A stretch of 64,000 nt of DNA from OLB7 sp966250335 (GTDB lineage: Bacteria > Bacteroidota > Ignavibacteria > OLB7): the NCBI GenBank assembly GCA_966250335.1, contig CBINGZ010000003.1:124001-188000 (forward strand), given 5' to 3'. The position numbers and the translations under genes were made by a program. A model generated the notes under the pieces. That model was not told the DNA's origin. It saw only the letters and a program-made list of their open reading frames with translations, and did not search any database. Below, one piece after another: positions 1 through 9,500 of the stretch (position 1 is the stretch's first letter; the number at the start of each line of letters is the position of its first letter).

Positions 1-221
1 CCTCCTGGAAGCTCTCCGGCGGTCCGGAGAACGTCGCCTATGAGAACCGGTTCGGCAGCATCAAGGCGACCTATCGGGCGTCGGCCGGAGAGTTCCATGC
101 CGAGCAGGAGCGCCTGCTGAAGCGGGCGAGCGAGTCGAAGGAGAAGATCACCGATCTGATGGCGGTCACCGGACGGAAATCGAGACTTCATATTCCGACC
201 CTGGTATTCGAGATACACTGA
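1..221 (+). CDS. C-terminal fragment of an unrecognised protein
   Basis: Only the 3' end is inside the window. The frame is open from base 3 and closes at TGA 219-221, giving the last 72 residues. The visible part is hydrophilic, rich in Glu, Lys and Arg, and probably helical around FHAEQERLLKRASESKEKI, with a more hydrophobic tail ending in LVFEIH. I do not recognise a family. It stops 37 bases before the enzyme I gene on the same strand, so the two may be cotranscribed. Codon usage matches the neighbouring genes, which supports real coding sequence. Confidence 0.55.
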   Translation, partial: SWKLSGGPENVAYENRFGSIKATYRASAGEFHAEQERLLKRASESKEKITDLMAVTGRKSRLHIPTLVFEIH

Positions 222-258
222 CCGGCGCGGCCGGCACACGAACGTTGAACAGGAAGAG

Positions 259-2043
259 ATGATGATACAGAAGAGACAGATCCGGACGGGGACGGCCCGA
301 TCGGAAACGACATTGTCGGGGATCCCCGCCTCGCCGGGGATCGCCATGGCACAGGCCCATGTCATACTTCCGGTCGAGATCGAAATGACGGCGGAGCCCC
401 GCGTCCTGGAGGAGATCGAGGTGGAGCTGGAGGTGAAGCGGTTCCTGGCGGCGATCGAGGGGGCCGACCTGCTGCTGGAGCAGATCGAACAGATGGCGCG
501 CGAGCAGGTCCGCGACCGCGCCGAGATCTTCGAGGCGCTCCGGATGCTGCTGCGCGATCCGGTGCTGGCCGACGGGGTGACCGGACATATCAGAGAACGA
601 AAGACCACGGCCCACGTGGCGATCGTCGTCGAGACGAATATGATCGCGGCGCGATTCGCCGATTCACACGACGAGACGATGCGCTCACGGGCAGAGGATA
701 TCAGATCGCTGCAGGCGCATCTCATCTCCTCCCTCTCACAGACCACCGCTCCCCATCCCCTCCACGGCGGCGCCGTGCTTGTTCTTCCGACGCTCTCCCC
801 CGGAGACACCGTGATCCACGCGCGGAACAGGGTGGAGGCGTTCGTGATGGAGGCCGGAGGGATCAACTCTCACTCCGCGATCCTTGCCCGCGCCTTCGGG
901 GTGCCGATGGTGGCCGGAGTCCACGATCTCTTCCGCCATGTCTACACCTCCGACCCGATGATCGTCGACGGCTATACGGGGAAGGTGATCGTGAACCCGT
1001 CGCCGGAAACGACCGCGCAGTTCAGGCAGCGGAAGGAAATGCTCGAGGAACAACGAATGAGGTACAGGATGATCAGCGATCTTCCCGCCGAGACCAAGGA
1101 TGGTGAACGGATCGTTCTGGCGGCCAACCTGGATATGATCGACGAGATCGAGGGGGCCACCGAGAACGGCGCGGCGGAGATCGGGCTCATGCGGACCGAA
1201 TATCTCGTTATGGGACGTGCCGGCGATGTGACGATGGAGGAGCAGTGCCACTACTACACGCAGCTCGCCGAACGCGCCTACCCGCTGACCGTGACCCTGC
1301 GAGCGTTCGACATCGGGAGCGACAAGCTGCTGGGGGGATTCGAAGGGGGAGACCCCAACCCGCTGGGGCTGCGCGGCGTGAGACTGCTTCTATCGCGACC
1401 AGAGATTCTTCGCAGACAGCTTGAAGCGGTGCTCCGCGCCTCCACCATGAAGAACCTGCGGCTCATGCTTCCGATGGTCAGTTCGGTGGAGGAGATACGC
1501 CAGGTGAAGCGGATGGTGGCGGAGATCCGGGGAAGGCTCCGTTCGGAAAATGTCGCATTCGATGAGTATATGCCGATGGGGGTGATGATCGAGACGCCGG
1601 CCGCGGCGCTGACGGCGGAGACGCTGGCCGGGGAGTGCTCCTTCATGTCGATCGGCACCAACGATCTGGCGCAGTATACGCTCGCCGTGGATAGAAGCGA
1701 CGAGAGCCTTTCGCACTACTACGATGAATTCCATCCCGCCGTGCTCCAGGCGATCCGCACAAGCATCCTGGCGGCGCAGCGCGCGGGGGTGCCGATCACC
1801 CTCTGCGGGGAGATGGCGGCCAACCCCCTTGCGACCGGGATCCTGATAGGGCTGGGGCTCCGGCGCTTCTCGGTCTCCCCTCCGCAGCTCGGTCCGTTGA
1901 AGCTGCGGGTCAGGTCGATCACGGCGCAGGAGGCGCGTTCCTGGGCACGGGCGGCGCTCCGTATGCCGACCGCGGCGGAGATCCGCGCCTATCTCAGCTC
2001 GTGCGTGGGGGGAGGGGATTCGATGGTGCACATGGAGGGATGA
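259..2043 (+). CDS. ptsI: PTS enzyme I (phosphoenolpyruvate-protein phosphotransferase)
   Basis: Enzyme I takes phosphate from phosphoenolpyruvate onto a histidine and passes it to HPr in the cytoplasm. The 594 residues are slightly longer than the usual 570-580. The N-terminal part holds the phospho-histidine motif GGINSHSAILAR, with the active His at residue 205. The C-terminal PEP-binding barrel shows GLMRTEYL, RAFDIGSDK, LRGVRLLL, GVMIETPAAAL, FMSIGTNDLAQYTLAVDR and LCGEMAAN with the catalytic Cys at 516. All signature residues are present, so it should be active. The ATG at 259 follows an AGGAAG Shine-Dalgarno site. No HPr or sugar-specific EII gene is visible nearby, so the role (sugar uptake or regulation only) cannot be read here. 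Confidence 0.95.
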   Translation: MMIQKRQIRTGTARSETTLSGIPASPGIAMAQAHVILPVEIEMTAEPRVLEEIEVELEVKRFLAAIEGADLLLEQIEQMAREQVRDRAEIFEALRMLLRDPVLADGVTGHIRERKTTAHVAIVVETNMIAARFADSHDETMRSRAEDIRSLQAHLISSLSQTTAPHPLHGGAVLVLPTLSPGDTVIHARNRVEAFVMEAGGINSHSAILARAFGVPMVAGVHDLFRHVYTSDPMIVDGYTGKVIVNPSPETTAQFRQRKEMLEEQRMRYRMISDLPAETKDGERIVLAANLDMIDEIEGATENGAAEIGLMRTEYLVMGRAGDVTMEEQCHYYTQLAERAYPLTVTLRAFDIGSDKLLGGFEGGDPNPLGLRGVRLLLSRPEILRRQLEAVLRASTMKNLRLMLPMVSSVEEIRQVKRMVAEIRGRLRSENVAFDEYMPMGVMIETPAAALTAETLAGECSFMSIGTNDLAQYTLAVDRSDESLSHYYDEFHPAVLQAIRTSILAAQRAGVPITLCGEMAANPLATGILIGLGLRRFSVSPPQLGPLKLRVRSITAQEARSWARAALRMPTAAEIRAYLSSCVGGGDSMVHMEG

Positions 2044-2064
2044 TCCTTCAGATTCCCTCCCGGC

Positions 2065-2337
2065 TTACGCGGCGGAGCCGATCTTCTTCGGCTTCTCCGC
2101 CTTCACGAAGAAGAAGATCGCGGCGACCAGAAGAACCCCCGCGACCGGCCCCAGCACCGGCAGCAGTCCCGGACGGAATTCATCCTTCCATTCCATGGAG
2201 GTGGTGCCGAACAGTTCGTCGGTCACCGGAACCTGAACCTGGGTCAGCGTCCAGATATACGCGCCGTTCGCGACCCAGTAGATCATAACCCCGAGCGCCA
2301 GGAGCAGAAGCACCGATCCCACAACTCTCTTGTTCAT
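2065..2337 (-). CDS. Small two-helix membrane protein
   Basis: A 90-residue protein with two hydrophobic segments: residues about 5-28 (VVGSVLLLLALGVMIYWVA) and about 59-78 (PVLGPVAGVLLVAAIFFFV), joined by a polar loop of about 30 residues. The tail is basic (KAEKPKKIGSAA), so it is likely cytoplasmic. I recognise no enzyme motif. It is the last gene of the minus-strand run that includes the YceI, cytochrome and Rieske genes, about 75 bases after the YceI stop, and could be an accessory membrane subunit of that group. It converges on the enzyme I gene with a gap of 21 bases. Confidence 0.7.
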   Translation of the reverse strand: MNKRVVGSVLLLLALGVMIYWVANGAYIWTLTQVQVPVTDELFGTTSMEWKDEFRPGLLPVLGPVAGVLLVAAIFFFVKAEKPKKIGSAA

Positions 2338-2413
2338 GACTCCCTCTGTTTGATGAAGTGGTCGGAAGCGGACGCGCGACCGATCGTGCGCCCGCTTCCG
2401 ACCGTTGTTGATT

Positions 2414-3067
2414 CTAGAGTCCCGTGGCGCCGAACAGTTGTGCCTTGACGGCGATCGTCTCGCCGACCTTGCTGCCGATCGTTCCGCTGGTGCCGGCCAC
2501 GTTGAAATCCTTCAGCGATATGTTGAAGTCCGCGCTGATCGTCACCAGATCGCCCGGCGCGCGCTCGCGGGTCTTCGCCGACTCGTCGAGGTAGGTGATC
2601 TTGAACGGAACCGAGATCGTCTTGGTCACGCCGTGCATCGCGAAGCTTCCCACCGCCGTGCCGGTCGCCGAGTTCCCCGAGACCTTTATATCCTTGACCG
2701 AGCTGACGGTGAAGGTGATCGTCGGATACTTGCCGGCGTCCAGCCACTGCGCCCCCTTCACATGTCCGTCGCGCGTGGCGTTCCCCGTTTTCATGGTGTT
2801 GACCTGCGCGGAGATCGTCCCCTTGAGCGATCCGAGGTTCTTCGGGTCGACCGTCAGCGACCCCGTCACCCCTTCGGTCGTCCCCTTGATCTTCTCCAGC
2901 GGAGCATCGCTCGACCATGAGAACTGGTTCTTGCCGACCTTGTCGCTGAGGGTCACCTTCTTGGCTCCCGATGCGTTCACCGAGAGAGCCTGGGCAGCAG
3001 CCCCGGTCGCCCCGATGGTGGCGGCCAGGAGCGCGGCCGCCAGAATGGATCTCTTCAGGTTGTTCAT
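2414..3067 (-). CDS. YceI-family periplasmic protein
   Basis: A 217-residue secreted protein of the YceI lipocalin-like family, which forms a beta-barrel binding isoprenoid-type lipids such as polyprenyl chains. A Sec signal peptide covers residues 1-25 (MNNLKRSILAAALLAATIGA, then cleavage near AAAQ). The mature part shows typical family features: KVGKNQFSWSSDAPLEKIKG, SLKGTISAQVNTMKTGN, RDGHVKGAQWLDAGKYPTI and GSFAMHGVTKTISVPFKITY. I chose the ATG at 3067 because the upstream extension lacks signal-peptide character. It lies about 40 bases after the cytochrome lipoprotein gene in the same orientation. YceI proteins often sit beside electron-transfer genes, which fits this context, but the ligand is unknown. 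Confidence 0.9.
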   Translation of the reverse strand: MNNLKRSILAAALLAATIGATGAAAQALSVNASGAKKVTLSDKVGKNQFSWSSDAPLEKIKGTTEGVTGSLTVDPKNLGSLKGTISAQVNTMKTGNATRDGHVKGAQWLDAGKYPTITFTVSSVKDIKVSGNSATGTAVGSFAMHGVTKTISVPFKITYLDESAKTRERAPGDLVTISADFNISLKDFNVAGTSGTIGSKVGETIAVKAQLFGATGL

Positions 3068-3107
3068 AGTGTTCAGAGTATGAGTTGGTTGAAAAAGTGT
3101 CGGTTCG

Positions 3108-4178
3108 TCAGTCGTTCGGGGCTCCACGGTCGATCCATGCCTTGATCTTGGCGATCGTGCATTCCGGCAGCTTGGCGCCGCCGTAGGGAGCGTACGGCAT
3201 CCTCACGAAGCCGGGCGAATGGCTGATCACGCCGTAGAGCTTGCCGCTGACCGCCTGTTTCCTCACCGCATCGTAGCTGTCCAGGCGGATTCCCTTCGGG
3301 GCGAGCGGGCCCGAATGACAGCCGAGGCAGTTGTTCTGCAGGGTCGGCAGAACGGTCCCCGAGAAGGTCACGCCGACCGTATCGCAATCGTTGCCGTTCT
3401 CTTCACATGTCGTGTTCTTCGCCCCTTCGGCGATCCATTTCCGGATCGTCTCGATCTGCGCTGCGGTCAGCGGATTGTTGGGGGGCGGGGGCATCCGCTT
3501 GTCGGCGCGATCTTCCGTGATCTTCTCGTAGAGTTCGCTCCTCCCCGGATTCCCCGGAACGATCGCCGGTTCGTCCTCATCGTCGTCATCTCCTCTCGAG
3601 TTCATGATCGTCTCGTAGCTCGTGAAGACGTAGCCTTCCTGTCCCGGCGCCGCATGGCAGCCGCTCATGGCGCAGTTCGACCGGAGGATCGGCATCACAT
3701 CCCGTTCGAAGCAGACCTCATCCTTTCCTCCCGTTCCCGTCGTATCCCCCGGCGTCGATCCCCTGACCACGTTGACGACGGCCGTGGCGATCGCCCGCGG
3801 CTCCGCGATCGAGGTTGCCCTGATCACCGCCACGATCGTCTCGGCCGGGATGGCGGCGGGAGCCGTGTAGACCCCGCCTCCGTCGATGGAGCCGGTTCCG
3901 GAGGCGATGGACCACGTCACTCCCCCGTTGGTTGAACCGGTCACCGTCGCCGTAAACTGTTGCTGCCTCCCCGGAGAGAGGGTCGTTGTGCCCGGAGAGA
4001 TCACCACCTTCACGGCGAGGGTATCTCCGTTGTTCCCTCCCGGATCGACCGGGTTGGGATTCCCCTTCTCCTTCATCGTGTAATAATCGCATCCGGAGAT
4101 GACCGGAAGGAGGAATACAAGGCCGAAAAGCGCTCCGATGATCTTCCGTCGCAAGGCGTAGTTCGAAGTGTATCGCAT
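3108..4178 (-). CDS. c-type cytochrome lipoprotein with Ig-like domain
   Basis: A 356-residue lipoprotein. The N-terminus has a basic/hydrophobic leader ending in the lipobox VISGC with Cys30. Next comes a bacterial Ig-like (Big_2-type) domain at about residues 50-145 (GGVTWSIASGTGSIDGGGVY). Two cytochrome modules of the planctomycete-cytochrome (PSCyt1) kind follow: CAMSGCH at 169-175 has four residues between the cysteines, and CLGCH at 284-288 is a standard CXXCH. Both modules contain the family phrase RKWIAEGAKN or KAWIDRGAPND after the heme site. It should be anchored in a membrane facing the periplasm or outside and carry electrons. It sits between the barrel-cytochrome gene and the YceI gene. 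Confidence 0.85.
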   Translation of the reverse strand: MRYTSNYALRRKIIGALFGLVFLLPVISGCDYYTMKEKGNPNPVDPGGNNGDTLAVKVVISPGTTTLSPGRQQQFTATVTGSTNGGVTWSIASGTGSIDGGGVYTAPAAIPAETIVAVIRATSIAEPRAIATAVVNVVRGSTPGDTTGTGGKDEVCFERDVMPILRSNCAMSGCHAAPGQEGYVFTSYETIMNSRGDDDDEDEPAIVPGNPGRSELYEKITEDRADKRMPPPPNNPLTAAQIETIRKWIAEGAKNTTCEENGNDCDTVGVTFSGTVLPTLQNNCLGCHSGPLAPKGIRLDSYDAVRKQAVSGKLYGVISHSPGFVRMPYAPYGGAKLPECTIAKIKAWIDRGAPND

Positions 4179-4261
4179 GCTGTATCTGTTCAGGTTGACC
4201 GGGGTGTGGGGCGGAGCGATGCCGCTCCCTTCCTCATATTGTCCATGGTTGATTGGGGGGA

Positions 4262-5386
4262 TCAATAGAACGCGTGAAGCTGCACGGTCCATTGTCCCGC
4301 CCTGTAATCCTCGTTCTCGAAGAATCTGTACTCGGGGCGGAGTTCCAGATAGGGGAAGGGGAAGAACTGGAGCCCGGCGACCATCGCCTGGGAGTGGAAG
4401 AGACCGAAGACCGGGTCCTCCGTCTGTCCCCATTCGTAGCGCCATTCCATCGCCAGCCATTCGCGGAGCTGGTAGGTCGACTGGATCGTCCAGTTCCGGA
4501 GCTGGCGGTCGGCGGAGTTCCTGGAGTACATCCCCTCCACGAAGAAGGTCGCCTTGTCGGCCAGACCGAACCCGCCGAACCCGTTGATCATCATGAACTC
4601 GCCGTTGCCGTAATAGGAGGCGCCGAGCTGCCCGTTGATCCCTTCGTCCAGCCACTGCGGCCAGAGCTGTATCCGTCCCAGATACGACGGCTTGCTCTCG
4701 TCGACCGTCGGCTCGGCCAGCGCCAGGTTGCGGGCCGAATAGACCCCGGCGTTCACCGTCAGCCAGTGGAGCCCCTCGTAGTTGACTTCCGCGCCGATCT
4801 CGCTGAAGTTCGGCGGCAGCAGGGGCGTTCCGTTCATCGAGACTTCGCGCCTGATGAACATCGTGTGATCATCATGTCGCATTCCGACACTCGGCTGAAT
4901 GTAGCCCGCGCGGATCGAGGGAGCGGTGACGCCGGGCTGGATCAGCGCCGCGGCCTCGAAGGCCCCCTGTCCCGGATAACGTCTCTCTCCGACATTGTAT
5001 CCGCCGTAGAGGGAGACCCATTCGGCCGGCATGACCGCCAGGTAGGGGGTGAGCTGCATCGGGATGATCTTCCGCTTCGCGTTCGGCGGCCGCCCGAGCT
5101 TGGCCGACTGGAGGCGAAGATCGAGCCCCACGGAGAGCATCCCTTCAAGATATGTGTTCGTCTCGGCGGTGAACATCGATCCCAGACCGACACTGTCAGG
5201 GTTGATGAGCCCCACTCTGTTCATGGAGCTCCAGCCGAGTTCGTTTCGCATTCCTCCCCCTGTCGGGTTGAAATGGCAGGCGGAGCAGCGTGTTCCGCTC
5301 AGAAGAGCGAATCGTGGGAGTGCGGGGAGGGTCGCCGGGGCGACCATGAGAAGAACAGCCGGTATGATGATCAGCCAACGCTTCAT
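4262..5386 (-). CDS. Outer-membrane beta-barrel with N-terminal heme-binding site
   Basis: 374 residues with a signal peptide of about 22 residues, then one CXXCH heme motif (CSACH, residues 34-38) followed by FNPTGGGMRNELG, and then about 320 residues of alternating, aromatic-rich strands typical of an outer-membrane barrel, ending in an aromatic residue (VQLHAFY). The CXXCH plus NPTGGG pattern followed by a barrel is seen in outer-membrane proteins of metal-reducing and other respiratory bacteria, so this looks like a porin-cytochrome fusion. ATG 5386 was chosen because it begins the leader MKRWLIIIPAVLLM. It starts 12 bases after the Rieske stop, so the two are almost certainly cotranscribed. 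Moving electrons across the outer membrane is an inference. Confidence 0.8.
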   Translation of the reverse strand: MKRWLIIIPAVLLMVAPATLPALPRFALLSGTRCSACHFNPTGGGMRNELGWSSMNRVGLINPDSVGLGSMFTAETNTYLEGMLSVGLDLRLQSAKLGRPPNAKRKIIPMQLTPYLAVMPAEWVSLYGGYNVGERRYPGQGAFEAAALIQPGVTAPSIRAGYIQPSVGMRHDDHTMFIRREVSMNGTPLLPPNFSEIGAEVNYEGLHWLTVNAGVYSARNLALAEPTVDESKPSYLGRIQLWPQWLDEGINGQLGASYYGNGEFMMINGFGGFGLADKATFFVEGMYSRNSADRQLRNWTIQSTYQLREWLAMEWRYEWGQTEDPVFGLFHSQAMVAGLQFFPFPYLELRPEYRFFENEDYRAGQWTVQLHAFY

Positions 5387-5397
5387 ATACGTCCCTG

Positions 5398-5889
5398 TTA
5401 AGTGATCGTGACGGTTACCCGACCGCTCGACGCATCGTAGGTCGTCGGGTAGGAGGTAAGGGGGGAGGCGGCCGGGCCCTGCTTCACGACCCCCGTCAGC
5501 TCGAACTTCGAGCCGTGGCAGGAGCAGGTGATCTCTCCCGAGGCGGGAGCGTTCACCGAACACCCTTCGTGGGTGCATTGCATGGAAAGGGCGCGGTAGT
5601 CGGTTGCGGAGATACGGACGATCAGGATACGGTAGCCGTCCGTTCCCTTCGACTGGGTTACCAGCCCCTGTCCGTCCGCCGTCAGCGAACGTACGTCGAA
5701 CTGCGTTCCGTTGCCGTTGTTGTTCCCTCCGTTGCCCGGTGGGCCGGAGGGGTTGTTGGTCGGCTCGCAGGCGGAGAAGAGCGGCGCCGCCACCCCCACG
5801 ATCGTGAGCCCCCCCAGGAAACCGGAACATGAGCGGAGGAACTCCCGCCGGTCCTTCTGCATATCCGAACTGTCCAATGGTGTCGACAT
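5398..5889 (-). CDS. Rieske [2Fe-2S] lipoprotein
   Basis: A 163-residue Rieske protein. The leader has a KDRREFLR stretch, resembling a Tat motif with one Arg pair, then a hydrophobic segment and a lipobox-like LFSAC with Cys41. A Gly/Asn-rich linker follows. The cluster ligands are clear: CTHEGC gives Cys105 and His107, and CSCHGS gives Cys122 and His125. Cys110 and Cys124 are placed for the stabilising disulfide. No cytochrome b gene is adjacent, so this is probably not the standard bc1-complex subunit but a free electron carrier working with the downstream cytochrome proteins. I chose ATG 5889; ATG at residue 10 is an alternative. It is the first gene of the minus-strand operon. Confidence 0.9.
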   Translation of the reverse strand: MSTPLDSSDMQKDRREFLRSCSGFLGGLTIVGVAAPLFSACEPTNNPSGPPGNGGNNNGNGTQFDVRSLTADGQGLVTQSKGTDGYRILIVRISATDYRALSMQCTHEGCSVNAPASGEITCSCHGSKFELTGVVKQGPAASPLTSYPTTYDASSGRVTVTIT

Positions 5890-6088
5890 CGCTCTATAAC
5901 CTGTAGGTGAATCTGCCTGTGCGTATGTATGTGTTTCAACACATGAAAAGGTGTCGGCATGACAACGAAGCAACGCCGCCGGTATTTCAGCGGAATGTCA
6001 TCCTCCGTCGTTCATATCGTTCAGGGACACGGAAACCCCCGTCAAAGTTCCAGCCGGGGAGAGGGATTCTGCATTATTGAATGCGCCG

Positions 6089-6331
6089 TCAGAGCCCCGT
6101 TCCGATCTTCCCTCCGTCGTTCCCCGCATCGATCAGCGGAACGCCGCACCGGGTGCAGTAGTTGGCGAGCGGCTGAAGGATACGGCTGCCGCAACTGCCG
6201 CAGCCCCGTATCATCCGGTCACCGCAGCAGGCGCAGTAGCTGTCGTCCCCGTACCCGACGGTTCCGCACGATGGGCAGAACGTCGAGCCGTTCGGTTCGG
6301 TCTCGGTAGGCCGGGTCGTCCGGGACATCAT
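6089..6331 (-). CDS. Small double zinc-ribbon protein
   Basis: About 80 residues with four cysteine pairs: CPSCG, CACCG, CGSCG and CTRCG. This is the pattern of a double zinc ribbon able to bind two zinc ions, and the rest is short and polar. Such proteins often act as adaptors or nucleic-acid/protein-binding modules, but no specific function can be inferred. Two adjacent ATG codons (6331 and 6328) follow weak upstream signals; a longer start at 6382 is possible. It is divergent from the large ATPase regulator at 6540, and the shared upstream region contains a three-copy repeat that could regulate both genes. Confidence 0.75.
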   Translation of the reverse strand: MMSRTTRPTETEPNGSTFCPSCGTVGYGDDSYCACCGDRMIRGCGSCGSRILQPLANYCTRCGVPLIDAGNDGGKIGTGL

Positions 6332-6470
6332 GAGGTGCAGCCGGTTAACGCGCCACACAGTGATACGAGCAGACCTGTGCAACGCCTGAGTATGTTGGGG
6401 GCCGATCCCGGCCTGCTCCCCGCCGGGTCAGGGATCGTGCGACATTTCGGTGATCAAGATAGCCGTACAC

Positions 6471-6523
6471 GATCACGAACGTCTCCGCCGTCGTCACGAA
6501 TCAGACCGAAAACGTCACGAATC
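6471..6523 (+). promoter_or_regulatory. Three TCACGAA heptamers at exact 21-bp spacing
   Basis: TCACGAA occurs at 6473-6479, 6494-6500 and 6515-6521, each copy exactly 21 bp (two helical turns) after the last. Copies two and three extend to CGTCACGAATC. The array sits 17-67 bp upstream of the ATG of the regulator at 6540 and between it and a divergent gene. SARP regulators bind direct heptamer repeats spaced by 11 or 22 bp, and this gene encodes a SARP-like domain, so an autoregulatory operator is plausible. The alternative is that the stretch is coding from a GTG at 6450, giving a 7-residue peptide repeat. Confidence 0.5.
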
Positions 6524-6539
6524 CGAAAAACCCTCCGCA

Positions 6540-9500
6540 ATGCGCAGACTGATCGACTTCTTCAATCACGGGGCCCTGCCGTTCGTGCGACGCGGGGGGG
6601 CGCAGGGGGCGCTCGAACGGTTCTGGAACGGGACCGTCGAGGCGCATGATCTGCGCGCCGCGCTGATTCTGGGGGAGGCGGGGGTGGGGAAGAGCAGGCT
6701 TCTCGAGGAACTGACCCCGGGGGTGGCCGCCGCCGGCGGCATGGTTGTCCATGTGAAACTCTACGCCGACACGGCCACGTCGCTCGCCCCGCTTCTGGCG
6801 CGCGCGCTCCGTTTCTCCGGCGCCGGGCGCAGCCTTCTGCGGAACGACCCGGAGGAGACGATCGAAGGGGTCACCGCCGCGCTGCGGCGTATCGCGCGGC
6901 TGCGCCCCACCCTGCTGGTGATCGAGGATATCCATCTGCTGGAGGAGGGGGCGACCGCCGACTTCGGGGCAATTCTGGAGGGGATAGCCCACGAGCCGAT
7001 CTCCCTCCTCTGCCTGGCCCGTCCCCGCATGCTGCCGGTGAGGCCGCTGCTGGAGCGGTATCTGGTCGAGGAGATCGAGCTCGACGGGTTCACCCGGGAG
7101 GAACTGACGGAGCTCTGGACCGCGCTCTTCGAACGGGCGCCGGACCCCCGCGTCGTCGACATCCTTCACCGGACCACGCTCGGCAACGCCCTCGCTCTGC
7201 GGTCCGGACTGCGGGGGATCCTGAAAAGGGGGGCGATCACCCGCGACGACGTGCTCGGGGTCTGGGAGATCAACGTCGATCTGGAGACCCTGGAGACGAT
7301 GCTCGGCGCCAGCGTCCGGCTGCTGTCGCAGGGGATGGCCGCCCATCTGGAGCAGAGGGAGCGGGATGCCGCCGGGATGCTTGCGTCGCTCGGCGAGGTG
7401 TTCGCCCGCGAGACGGCGCTGCAGCTTCTGGGGGAGACGAGATACCTCGAGATCCTTCTGTTCAAGGGGATCATCGCCCAGTCCGCGGCCTCCGGTCCCC
7501 CCCTGCACGGGCGCCCCACCGGCGCGGTCCCGCTCGCCTTCACCCACACGCTGGTCCACCGCTTCTTCAGCGGCGACGCCGCGGCGCCGGCCGACAGGCT
7601 GCTGGAGATCGTCGGCTCCGGAAGCCCGATCTATTCCCTCCTCCCCTTTCAGATGCTCGGCGAGGGGGGAGTGACCGCCCCGGCGTCGGAGGTCGAACGG
7701 GTGATCCATGCCATCATCCTTACGATACGATCGCTCGATCCCACCCCCGACTGGAAGCTCGGCCTTGAGCTGCTGGCCGCCGCCGAGAGACTGTTCGAGC
7801 GGTACACGGGGGGCTGGACCCCGGAGCAGGGGAGGGGGATCAGGATCACGCTTCTCGATGCGCGTCTCCTGCTGACGAAACGGGCCTCCTACGAGGAGAC
7901 CTTCGTCGCCGGGGTGCGGGAGCTGCTGGCGCTCACCGCCGAGCCGCTTCCGGAGAATCTTCTGGAATATCGGATTTATGCCCTTACGTATCGCCACACG
8001 ATACGTGCGGCTGACGAGCGGGAGAGCTCCATCAAGGGGGAGCTGGATGATCTGGTCGAGCGGCATCCCGGGCTGCGGCATACCGGGGGATATGTCAGAG
8101 CCCTGGCAGCCGTCGCCACGTCGAGGGTTCCCGGCGGGACCGACCACGGGCTGGCGTACGTGGAGCCCAGGCTGCGCGATCTTCTATCGAATCCCGATAC
8201 GCCGGAGACGATCCGGCGCACGGCGCTCCGGACGGTGGCCCCCCTCTTCCTCTGGTCGTTCCATTCCCAGCGCGAGCTCGGGAGCCGGCTTCAACTCCTC
8301 GCCCAGATCGAGGCGACCGGGGAGGGGGATCTGATCACGCTGCGGACACGGAAGGCGGCGCTTTTCATGGGGCTCGGCCGGATGCGGGAAGCGCTCCGGA
8401 TGCTCGACGACGTGATCCCGCAGCTCAGGGATCGCGGGATGCTGGGGAACGTCCTTCTCTGCCGCGTGCTCCGTCTCTATGCCCGCGCGGCGCTCGGGAC
8501 CCCGCTCCCGGAGATCGAGGCGGCGTTCGACAGACTGCTGGAGCAGACCCCGGAGCCGATGCTCCCCCGTTTCCGGGTAAGCGCCGGGGTGCGCGCCATC
8601 AGGATCGGACTCTTCCGGGGGGATCGCGCGTTCGCGGCGCGGATGATCGAGCGGTTCCCGGAGGCGTTCCCCCGGCTCGACAGGGCCGATCATCTCCTTC
8701 TTGCCGGGAGTGATGAGGAGGCCCTTGCGCTCCTGCGCGCCGACGCGGTCGATAACGCCGACCGGGAGAACCCGGACGACGACTCGCTTCTGGCCCGCGC
8801 GATCCTCGCGATCCGCGACGCCGGCGACTGGAGCGCCGAGCCCCTTCATGCGGCGTGCGTGTCCGACATGCTTCAGCGGGAGATCCTGACGACCACGAGT
8901 ATCATCGGCCTGAGCCAGATGATCCGTCTGGTGAGGATCGCGGGGTGGCCGCACGCTTCGGAGGGGATCGGAGGGGGAGTGGCGAACGATCTTCACGACG
9001 CCCTGACCGCCTCCCTCCGCTGGCTTGCCGAACGGGAGCTCCCCGCCTGCATGCTCCCCCTGCTGGAGCAGCACGGCGCGCTGCTCGATCCGGCCGAGCT
9101 GAAGGAATGGCGCGCACGCGTCGCCGCAATGCCGGTCGACGCCTCCCCGGAGGAGAGGCCGCGCAACGAACATCGTCTCAGGATCTACATGGTCGGGACG
9201 ATAGAGACCGAGAAGCCGGGAGAGGAGCGCGTGAGGATCAGGGGCGCCCGTCTGAAGACGCTGCTGGGGCTGATGACGATCGACAGGATGCTGAAGGAGC
9301 CGTTGTCGTACCGCGAGTTCTGCCGGGTGGCCTCCGGCGGGGAGGATGACCCTGAGCGGGCCCGGAAGACGATGAGCATGGGGGTGCTGCGGCTGCGCGA
9401 GGCGCTGGGGCACGATGCCCTCCTCACCGCCGGCGATACCCCCAGGCTGAACCCCGATCTCGTCGTCGTCGATCTGCTGGAGGCCGACGCGCTGCTGAAG

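Noticed and set aside
6450..6539. N-terminal extension of the ATPase regulator from GTG 6450
   Set aside because: It would encode a 7-residue repeat of His/Glu/Arg with no ribosome site; ATG 6540 starts right at the conserved ATPase sequence. Not fully excluded.
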